Source: Amycolatopsis solani
GTDB lineage: Bacteria; Actinomycetota; Actinomycetes; Mycobacteriales; Pseudonocardiaceae
Reading direction: 5' to 3'
DNA length: 64,000 nucleotides
NCBI RefSeq assembly: GCF_033441515.1
Contig: NZ_JAWQJT010000003.1
Span: 2,232,001-2,296,000, forward strand
Shown here: positions 57,989 through 64,000 of the stretch, piece by piece
How positions within the stretch are numbered: the first letter of the stretch is position 1
Layout of the letters: each line of letters starts with the position of its first letter
Program-made: the position numbers and the translations under genes
Notes under the pieces: generated by a model
The model's input: the letters and a program-made list of their open reading frames with translations, nothing else
Told to the model about the DNA's origin: nothing
Database searches by the model: none

Positions 57989-58549
57989 GTGGACACCACG
58001 ACCCTGCTCGCGGCGGCCGCGCGCGGTGACCAGGCGGCTTGGGACGCGCTCGTCGAGCGGTACGCGAGCCTGCTCTGGTCGATCGCCCGCGCCCACCGGC
58101 TTTCCGACGCCGACGCGGCCGACGTCGTCCAGACGGTGTGGCTGAAGCTCGTCGAGAACCTCGGCCGCATCAAGGATCCCGAGCGGCTGCCCGGCTGGCT
58201 CGGCACGACCACCCGGCACGAGTGCCTCCGCCAGCTCCGCCGCGGCGACCGCGAACGCCCGGCCGACGACCACGTCTGGCGGAACGAACCGGCCGCGGGC
58301 GAAGCGGTCGACGCGGCCGTGCTGCTGAACGAACGCGACGCCACGCTCTGGCGCGCGCTGGCCACCCTGTCGGAGCAGTGCCGCCGGCTGCTGCGCGTGC
58401 TCATGGCCACGCCCCCGCCGTCGTACGCGGAGGTGTCGGCCGCGCTCGACATCCCGGTCGGCAGCATCGGCCCGACTCGGCAGCGGTGCCTGAACCGCCT
58501 GCGCGAGCAGGCGGGCGCGGCCGGGCTCGGGACGGAGGACCGGACGTGA
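57989..58549 (+). CDS. ECF RNA polymerase sigma factor
   Basis: 186 residues from the GTG at 57989, which has GGGGAGG five bases upstream; an ATG 20 codons earlier is less likely. Region 2 is DQAAWDALVERYASLLWSIARAHRLSDADAADVVQTVWLKLVENL with RLPGWLGTTTRHECLRQLRRGDRERP; region 4 is LSEQCRRLLRVLMATPPPSYAEVSAALDIPVGSIGPTRQRCLNRLR. It directs RNA polymerase to stress-type promoters. It overlaps the next gene (GTGA) and is followed by a subtilisin and a CHAT protein, so it probably controls this protease module. No classical zinc-binding anti-sigma factor is seen. Confidence 0.92.
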   Translation: MDTTTLLAAAARGDQAAWDALVERYASLLWSIARAHRLSDADAADVVQTVWLKLVENLGRIKDPERLPGWLGTTTRHECLRQLRRGDRERPADDHVWRNEPAAGEAVDAAVLLNERDATLWRALATLSEQCRRLLRVLMATPPPSYAEVSAALDIPVGSIGPTRQRCLNRLREQAGAAGLGTEDRT

Positions 58550-58992
58550 CCGGCGACGACGAGCTGATGGACGTCCTGCGCGCGGCCGCGGCCCAGGCCG
58601 ACCCGGTGCCGGATCTGGTGCTGCGCCAGGCGAGAGCGGCGTTGACCTTGCGCGACCTCGACGCCGAACTGGCGGACCTGGCCTTCGACTCGGACCTCGC
58701 GGAAGCGGGCGCGGTGCGCGCGGCGGGCGACGACGTCCGCCTGCTGTCGTTCGAGTCGGCCCGGGTGTCGGTGGAGCTGCAGGTGGAGTACGCGGACGGC
58801 CGGGTGTCCCTGCGCGGCTTGATCACCGGCGCGACGGGCGACGCGGTGATCGAAGTGGCGGGCGAACGGTACATCCGCCCGATCGGCCCGGAAGGCTGGT
58901 TCACGGCGACGGAACTCCCCCGCGGCGCGACCCGCGTGAAGGTGACCGCCGCGGACGGCACGGCGGTCACCACGAGCTGGGCCAGCCTCTAG
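58546..58992 (+). CDS. Small protein paired with the ECF sigma factor
   Basis: 148 residues. A short helical N-terminus (DELMDVLRAAAAQADPVPDLVLRQARAALTLRDLDAELADLAFDSDL) is followed by an all-beta domain (about 60-148; VSVELQVEYADGRVSLRGLITGATGD, FTATELPRGATRVKVTAADG) resembling a carboxypeptidase-regulatory/transthyretin-like sandwich. No membrane segment. Overlapping the sigma gene (GTGA), it may act as its anti-sigma or adaptor, with the N-terminal helices touching sigma; this is inference. Its stop codon shares the palindromic CTAG with the stop of the convergent subtilisin gene. Confidence 0.7.
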   Translation: MTGDDELMDVLRAAAAQADPVPDLVLRQARAALTLRDLDAELADLAFDSDLAEAGAVRAAGDDVRLLSFESARVSVELQVEYADGRVSLRGLITGATGDAVIEVAGERYIRPIGPEGWFTATELPRGATRVKVTAADGTAVTTSWASL

Positions 58993-60146
58993 CTCAGACC
59001 CGGCTCGAACTCACCCGCCACGTACGGGACGTGCGCCTCCCCGTTCACGTCCTGCACGTGGACCTTGGTGGGTTCGGCGACGTTCGGCGGGCGGAGCACC
59101 GCTTCGGCCGCCGCGCGGGCCGAGCCGGCCTCGGCCAGCCCCGCCGCGATCTTCCCGGTGACGATCGCGGCCGAGAACGAGGTCCCGCTCCAGACCGCGT
59201 AACCGTTGAACCCGGCGGGTTCCGTCGGGTAACCGGACCGGAAGTACGGGCCGAGCACGTCGACGCCCTCGGCGTAGGCCGAGACCCAGGGACCGTAGTT
59301 GCTGAAGTCCGCCACCCGCGGCCTGGCCGAGTCCTGCGTCGAGTCGGCCGCGCCCACCGCGATCACCCAGGCGTGGGTCTTGTCGACTTCGCCGGGCCGA
59401 AGCGCCTCGAACTTGATCGCGGCGGGATAGACCTTGCGACGGCTGGCCCGGTTCCCCGCGGAGGCGACCACGACGGCTTCCGCGGGCAGCCGGCGCAGGG
59501 CGGCCTCGATGGCCTTCGGCGGCTCGTCTTCCCAAGTCGCGCCGGAGAAGGACAGGTTGATCAGCGTGATGCCCTCCTCCCGCAGTTCGTCGATGGCGGT
59601 GGCGACCGCCAGGTCTTCGGCCAGACCGTCCGCCTTGTCGATCACGCCCTTCATGCGGACGCGGACCTCGATCGGCGCCTGCTTCAACAGCACCCCGGCG
59701 ACGAACGTCCCGTGCGCGGCCGAGCCGACCGGGTTGCCGTCTTCGCCGCGTTCCAAGCGGACGACGTCCTCCTGGTCGAACACCACCCGGTTGGCGAGGT
59801 ACGGGTGCAGGTGGCCCCGGTCCAGCAGGATGCCGGTGTCGATCACGCCGACCGTCGGGCACGCGTCCGACTCGGACAGCGGGGTCAATTCGTTGCGGGT
59901 CGGCTTCGGGTGCATGCCGGGGTCGCCCCAGATGATCCGGTCGAGCCCGAACAAGTGGTTCGGGCTCGCGCCACGGCTTCCCAGCGCGGCCAGCACCTCC
60001 GGCACCGGCCGCGTCCCGGTGAACCGGCGCACCGTCCCCTGCGCTCCGGCCGGGTGATAACCGAACCCTGCCAGTCCGGCTTGGATCGCGGCACAATCGT
60101 CCGCATGGACCAGCAGCTCGCCTGCTCGATGGCGGTATCGCGTCAT
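58989..60146 (-). CDS. Cytoplasmic S8 (subtilisin-like) serine protease
   Basis: 385 residues. The catalytic triad is Asp103 (VGVIDTG), His145 (SAAHGTFVAGV) and Ser323 (SGTSFSAAIVTG); the oxyanion Asn232 is in SAGNRAS. There is no signal peptide, and residues 1-85 (ending before the catalytic domain) may be a pro- or inhibitory domain. The ATG at 60146 has GAGGGGG upstream. It is divergent from the CHAT protein gene (84 bases) and converges on the sigma-partner gene by four bases. Intracellular subtilisins are uncommon outside regulated systems, so it is a likely executor or substrate of the CHAT protease; that is inference. Confidence 0.9.
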   Translation of the reverse strand: MTRYRHRAGELLVHADDCAAIQAGLAGFGYHPAGAQGTVRRFTGTRPVPEVLAALGSRGASPNHLFGLDRIIWGDPGMHPKPTRNELTPLSESDACPTVGVIDTGILLDRGHLHPYLANRVVFDQEDVVRLERGEDGNPVGSAAHGTFVAGVLLKQAPIEVRVRMKGVIDKADGLAEDLAVATAIDELREEGITLINLSFSGATWEDEPPKAIEAALRRLPAEAVVVASAGNRASRRKVYPAAIKFEALRPGEVDKTHAWVIAVGAADSTQDSARPRVADFSNYGPWVSAYAEGVDVLGPYFRSGYPTEPAGFNGYAVWSGTSFSAAIVTGKIAAGLAEAGSARAAAEAVLRPPNVAEPTKVHVQDVNGEAHVPYVAGEFEPGLS

Positions 60147-60229
60147 GTGTCCCCCTCGATCATGGGTGAACGGGTCGGCTACTCGATCCGCGAACCCCTC
60201 CCGCTGATACACACCCGGCCCGAGCGGCG

Positions 60230-62812
60230 ATGAGCGACGCGCTCGCCAAGGCCGTCGCCGCCGCGGATCTCGCGTTCACCGCGCCCGCCAAGGCGCGGGC
60301 GCTCGCCGAAGCCGCGCTCGCCGAGGCGGACGGGCGGACCGAGGCCGCCGCCGTGGCCGAGCACGCGCTCGGGCTCGCCGGGGTGTCCGTCGGGCGGCTG
60401 ACCGACGCCGAAACGCGGCTGCGCGCCGCGCTCCGGCTGGCGGACGGGGCCGGGCTGCGGGAGCGGGCCGCGCAGACGCGCGGGGTGCTCGGCTACGTCC
60501 TGACGCTGACCGGGCGCACCGCCGAGGCCCTGCGCGAACTCGACCGCGCGATGCCCGAGCTGACCGGGCGGGCGGCGGCGCGGCTGTGCATGCAGCGGGC
60601 CGTCGTGCTCACCGAAATCTCCCGGTTCGCTGACGCCGCCGCGGGGTTCGCGGACGCCCTCGAGACCCTCCGTGCCGCGGGCGGCGACGACCTGATCGAG
60701 GCGACGATCCGCACCAACCGCAGCATCGTGCTGGCCCGGCTCGGCGACTGGCGGGGCGCCGAAGACGACCTGCGCCACGCCGAACGCGGGTTCGCCGCGA
60801 CCGGCCACCTCGGCCGGACGGCGATGGTGTGGCAGAACCGCGGGCTGGCCGCCACCGTCCGCGGCGACGTCCCGGCCGCGCTGACCGCCTACGACGAGGC
60901 CGCCGCGCGCTACCGCGAAGCGGGCACCGACCCCGGGCTGCTGCCGATCGAACGCGCCGAAGCCCTGCTTTCGGTTCGCCTGATCGCCGAAGCGCGCGAA
61001 GCGGCGACGACCGCCGTCGCGGAGTACGCCCGCCGTCGCAACGCCGTCGACCTCGTGCAGGCACGGCTGCTGCTGGCGAAAGTCGCGCTGCTGGACGGCG
61101 ATCCGGTCACGGCGTTGCGCGAGGCCTCGCTGGCGCGGCGGTCCGCGGTGCGCCAGGACCGGCCCGGCTGGGCCGCGCTCGGCGGTTACCTCGCGCTGCG
61201 CGCCCGCCGGGACAGCGGCCTGCGGACGACGGCGATGCTCCGCTCGGGACAGCGGACGGCGGCGGCGCTGACCGACGCGGGCTGGCTGGTCCCGGCCTTG
61301 GACGCACGGCTGATCGTCGCGGCGCTGGCCCTCGAGCTGGGCCGCGCGGACATCGCGAAGGCGGAGCTGTCGTTCGTCGGCCGGGCCGGGCGCGACGGCC
61401 CGGCGGAAATGCGGGCCCGCGCCTGGCACGCGACGGCGTTGCTGCGCCTGGTGCACGGCGACCGCCGGGGCGCGGACGCCGCGTTGCGCGCCGGCGTCCG
61501 GGTGGTCGACCGGTTCCGCGCCGGGCTCGGCGCGAGCGAGCTGCGTGCCCACGCGTCCGGGCACGCGAGCGAGCTGACCGGCCTCGGGCTGCGGCTCGCG
61601 GCGGAAGCGGGCCACCCGGAGGCCGTGCTGCGCTGGGCGGAGTGGCGGCACGCCGGCGCGCTGCGGCTGCGGCCCGCCCGGCCGCCGGACGACGAGGGCC
61701 TGGCCGCCGACCTCGCCGCGCTGCGCCAGATCGCCGTCGACCTCGCCACCGGGACCGGGCACGCGCGGACCCTGCTGCGCCGTCAGGCCGAGCTGGAGAA
61801 GGCGGTGCGCGACCGCGCCCGGCACGCGACCGGGGTGTCCACTTCGGACACTCGCGTCCCGTCCCGCGCGGAGCTGGCCGACGCGCTGGGGCCGGCCACG
61901 CTCGTGGAGTACGTCGAGCTGGACGGGCGGCTGAGCGCGCTCGCCGTCACCGGCGGCCGGCTGCGGCGGTACGCGCTGGGCCCGGCGGCCGAAGCCGCGG
62001 AACGCCTGGCCGAGCTGCGGTTCGGGCTGCGGCGGGCGGCATTCGGCCTCGGCTCGCCGGGCGACCTCGTCGAGCGGACCGCCCGCCGGCTCGACGAGCT
62101 GCTGCTCGCCCCGCTGCGGCTCGGCGACGGTCCGCTGGTGGTCGTGCCGACCGGGCGGCTGCACGAGCTGCCGTGGCCGGTCCTGCCCGGCTGCCGCGGC
62201 CGCCCGGTGTCCCTCGCGCCGTCGGCGGCGCTTTGGCACCGCGCGGTGACCGCGCCCCGCGCCGACGGCGGTGATCACGTCGTCGTGGCGGGCCCCGGCT
62301 TGCCGCACGCCGCCGCCGAGGTGGCCGCGCTGGCCCGTCGCTACCCGGGCGCCCGCCGGTTCACCGGCCGGACCGCGAAGGCCGAGCCGGTGCTCGCCGC
62401 GCTCGACGGCGCCGCGCTGGGCCACATCGCGGCGCACGGCCGGTTCCGCACGGACAACCCGCTGTTCTCGTCGCTGCGGCTGGCCGACGGGCCGCTCACG
62501 GTGTACGACCTGGAACGGCTGGCCCGCCCGCCGCGGCAGGTCGTGCTGTCCGGCTGCGACTCGGGCCGCTCGGCGATCCACGCGGGCGACGAGCTGCTGG
62601 GCCTGGCCTCGGCGTTGCTGGCGCTGGGCACGACGAGCCTGGTGGCGACGGTCCTCCCGATCCCCGACGACGCCGGCCGCGCCCTGATGGTCCGCCACCA
62701 CCGCCACCTCGCCGCCGGCCTGACCCCGGCCGAAGCCCTCGCCCGCGCCCAAACCGAACTCCCCGACTCACCCGCCGCCACCAGTTACGTCTGCTACGGC
62801 GCGGGCTCGTGA
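60230..62812 (+). CDS. TPR-CHAT caspase-like protein
   Basis: 860 residues, cytoplasmic. Residues 1-450 are helical tetratricopeptide-like repeats (AETRLRAALRLADGAGLRE, AEALRELDRAMPELTG, AALTAYDEAAARYREAG). Residues about 560-860 are a CHAT (caspase HetF-associated) protease domain: VVVPTGRLHELPWPVL, the catalytic His736 in HIAAHGRFRTDNPLFSS and Cys776 in VLSGCDSG. This class includes known caspase-like proteases that act in bacterial defence and cell-death systems. The divergent subtilisin and the nearby ECF sigma gene suggest a proteolytic switch. The stop codon lies within the copy 2 palindrome. Confidence 0.92.
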   Translation: MSDALAKAVAAADLAFTAPAKARALAEAALAEADGRTEAAAVAEHALGLAGVSVGRLTDAETRLRAALRLADGAGLRERAAQTRGVLGYVLTLTGRTAEALRELDRAMPELTGRAAARLCMQRAVVLTEISRFADAAAGFADALETLRAAGGDDLIEATIRTNRSIVLARLGDWRGAEDDLRHAERGFAATGHLGRTAMVWQNRGLAATVRGDVPAALTAYDEAAARYREAGTDPGLLPIERAEALLSVRLIAEAREAATTAVAEYARRRNAVDLVQARLLLAKVALLDGDPVTALREASLARRSAVRQDRPGWAALGGYLALRARRDSGLRTTAMLRSGQRTAAALTDAGWLVPALDARLIVAALALELGRADIAKAELSFVGRAGRDGPAEMRARAWHATALLRLVHGDRRGADAALRAGVRVVDRFRAGLGASELRAHASGHASELTGLGLRLAAEAGHPEAVLRWAEWRHAGALRLRPARPPDDEGLAADLAALRQIAVDLATGTGHARTLLRRQAELEKAVRDRARHATGVSTSDTRVPSRAELADALGPATLVEYVELDGRLSALAVTGGRLRRYALGPAAEAAERLAELRFGLRRAAFGLGSPGDLVERTARRLDELLLAPLRLGDGPLVVVPTGRLHELPWPVLPGCRGRPVSLAPSAALWHRAVTAPRADGGDHVVVAGPGLPHAAAEVAALARRYPGARRFTGRTAKAEPVLAALDGAALGHIAAHGRFRTDNPLFSSLRLADGPLTVYDLERLARPPRQVVLSGCDSGRSAIHAGDELLGLASALLALGTTSLVATVLPIPDDAGRALMVRHHRHLAAGLTPAEALARAQTELPDSPAATSYVCYGAGS

Positions 62813-62850
62813 GTGTTTAGTCGGGTTCTAACCCGACTAAACACTCACGA
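62807..62850. repeat. Perfect 44-base palindromic repeat, copy 2; probable terminator
   Basis: Identical to the element at 6114-6157: 21-base arms 62807-62827 and 62830-62850 around CT. It contains the stop TGA (62810-62812) of the CHAT gene, and in both copies the last sense codon is TCG (Ser). Confidence 0.85.
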
Positions 62851-62882
62851 CAGCCACGCACGGGCCGGGTCATCATGGAAGC

Positions 62883-63689
62883 GTGCGGATCACGGCCTGG
62901 TGGCGCGGTATCAGCCCGCGGCGACGTCTGATGCTGAGCAGCGTCGCTGTCGTCGTGGTGGCCGCCGTCGCCGCGACCGCCATCGCCACCTCCGGCACGA
63001 AGACCGCGCCGGAGGCCGGCACCCCGGACCAGAACAAGCCCGGCCCGGTGCTCCTCGTCCCCGGTTACGGCGGCGGCCAAGGCGCGCTGGACGAGCTCGC
63101 CGCGCGGATCCGCCAGGCGACCGGCCGTGGCACCGAGGTGCTCACCCTGGCCGGCGACGGCACCGGCGACCTGGTCGAACAAGCCGGCGTCCTGGCCGAA
63201 GCCGTCGAACGGGCGTACGCGCAGGGAGCGCCGTCGGTCGACGTCGTCGGGTACTCCGCCGGCGGGGTCGTGGCCCGGCTGTGGGTCAGCCGCGACGGCG
63301 GCGACCACCAGGCGCGCCGGGTCGTCACGCTCGGCGCGCCGATGCACGGCACCGGCCTCGCCGCGGCGGGCGGCGCGCTGGTCCCGGGCGGCTGCCCCAT
63401 CGCGTGCGTGCAGCTGGCGCCGGGCAGCGCCCTCCTGCAGGAGCTCGCGAAGGAGCCGATCCCGGCGACGCTGCCGTGGCTTTCGCTCTGGACCGAGGAG
63501 GACGAGACGGTCACCCCGCCGGAGTCCGCGCGGGTCGAGGGCGCCGTCAACGTCGCGCTCCAGCAGGTGTGCCCGGGCAACCTGGCCGCGCACGGCGACC
63601 TGCCCACCGACCCCGCCGTCACCGAGATCGTCCTGCAGGCCCTCGGCATCACGCCGCTCGAAGCGCCGGCCGACTGCCTCAGCTCGTGA
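62883..63689 (+). CDS. Membrane-anchored lipase-like alpha/beta-hydrolase
   Basis: 268 residues. Basic N-terminus SPRRRLMLSSVAVVVVAAVAATAIA is a signal anchor; the catalytic part has the oxyanion PGYGGGQGALDELAARI and nucleophile elbow VGYSAGGVVARLW, as in secreted triacylglycerol lipases (class I.4-like). The C-terminal GCPIACVQLAPGS and a final cysteine may form disulfides. It should hydrolyse esters outside the membrane. The GTG at 62883 has no ribosome site and comes shortly after the palindrome, so a leaderless start is possible. Convergent with the ABC-2 permease by 11 bases. Confidence 0.82.
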   Translation: MRITAWWRGISPRRRLMLSSVAVVVVAAVAATAIATSGTKTAPEAGTPDQNKPGPVLLVPGYGGGQGALDELAARIRQATGRGTEVLTLAGDGTGDLVEQAGVLAEAVERAYAQGAPSVDVVGYSAGGVVARLWVSRDGGDHQARRVVTLGAPMHGTGLAAAGGALVPGGCPIACVQLAPGSALLQELAKEPIPATLPWLSLWTEEDETVTPPESARVEGAVNVALQQVCPGNLAAHGDLPTDPAVTEIVLQALGITPLEAPADCLSS

Positions 63690-64000
63690 CGTCCTTCGTC
63701 GCGAAGTTCGCCCACGCCGCCGCGAAGAACACGACGATGTAGCCCGCCTGCAGCAGCAGCCCGTGGTCGATGTTGCGCCACAGCACCGGATCGCGGAAGA
63801 AGTCGATCCAGGACAGCCAGTAGTGCGTCGGCAGGTACGGCTTCACAGCCGCCGCCGCGTCGAGGGTCTCCAGTACCGAACTGGTGATCAGCACGGCCAG
63901 CCCGCACAGCGCGGCCCCCAGCGCCGAATCGCTCACCGTGGACAGGAACATCGTGATCGCGGCGAACCCCAGCATCGACAGGACGATGTAGGACACCGCG
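63679..64000 (-). CDS. ABC-2-type transporter permease (5' end beyond window)
   Basis: The last about 107 residues of a membrane permease; the frame is open to the right edge, so the real start is outside. Visible features are two to three hydrophobic helices (YIVLSMLGFAAITMFLS, AALCGLAVLITSSVLE, AGYIVVFFAAAWANF) and the ABC-2 C-terminal phrase YLPTHYWLSWIDFFRDPVLW, ending NFATKDVTS. It belongs to the exporter class that usually pairs with a separate ATPase, which would lie upstream outside the window. Substrate unknown. Confidence 0.8.
   Translation of the reverse strand, partial: AVSYIVLSMLGFAAITMFLSTVSDSALGAALCGLAVLITSSVLETLDAAAAVKPYLPTHYWLSWIDFFRDPVLWRNIDHGLLLQAGYIVVFFAAAWANFATKDVTS

Noticed and set aside
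1..64000. tRNA, rRNA, riboswitches and replication origins
   Set aside because: No cloverleaf-like sequence with a tRNA T-loop, no rRNA stretch, no recognised riboswitch core and no DnaA-box cluster was noticed by eye.

Overview
The window is 64 kb of very GC-rich DNA with short operons, frequent ATGA/GTGA start-stop overlaps, many GTG starts and several apparently leaderless genes. It carries actinobacterial hallmarks: an AfsR-type SARP regulator, an F420-type oxidoreductase, a DasR-like GntR, an ECF sigma factor next to a CHAT protease, and GH11/CE4 secreted xylan enzymes. Together with the dispersed palindromes described below, this suggests a Pseudonocardiaceae-type actinomycete, most like Amycolatopsis. 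That assignment is inference, because no rRNA, tRNA or core marker gene is present. The content is accessory: uptake, sugar use, secretion and regulation.

Left part (1-20 kb). A sugar ABC transporter (1-3220, minus) faces a plus-strand sugar-phosphate operon (SIS isomerase/deaminase, 1-phosphofructokinase-like kinase, class II aldolase; 3494-6119), which resembles an amino-sugar to tagatose-bisphosphate route. Next come a secreted ricin-lectin protein, a luciferase-like oxidoreductase, and a three-gene minus operon: a GLT1D1-like glycosyltransferase fused to an alpha/beta-hydrolase, a family 2 glycosyltransferase and an MFS pump. Then follow a glycolate/lactate-oxidase-like flavoprotein with a carboxylesterase, small proteins, an orphan response regulator and a membrane protein.

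Middle part (19-48 kb). A xylanase plus acetylxylan esterase operon with a GAAAnTTTC-type operator; an ABC exporter with a divergent two-component system; a Cmx-like drug pump; a peptidoglycan-binding secreted protein; an HPF/RaiA-like protein; an amidase; a frameshifted gene; an APH-type kinase; an AraC-type regulator; a complete branched-chain-amino-acid-type ABC operon ending in a TetR gene; an orphan NitT/TauT-type binding lipoprotein; a kelch protein; an MFS exporter; and a thioesterase-like protein without its catalytic residues, divergent from a large SARP-NB-ARC-TPR regulator.

Right part (47-64 kb). A DasR-like GntR regulator; a mannose-family PTS operon (IIB, fused IIC-IID, IIA) ending in a neutral-ceramidase-like hydrolase, under a promoter with a palindromic operator; a secreted metalloprotease-lectin with a dre-like site; an MBL-fold hydrolase; a low-GC membrane/coiled-coil gene; a MarR/EamA pair with three identical-type operators; then an ECF sigma factor, a small beta-rich protein, a cytoplasmic subtilisin and a TPR-CHAT caspase-like protein that look like one regulated protease module. 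A lipase-like protein and the end of an ABC-2 permease close the window.

Dispersed palindromes are a striking feature. One perfect palindrome occurs identically at both ends of the window and in each case supplies the stop codon of the gene before it. A second family of paired TGACTCA-centred arms occurs three times. Several other long hairpins mark gene ends.
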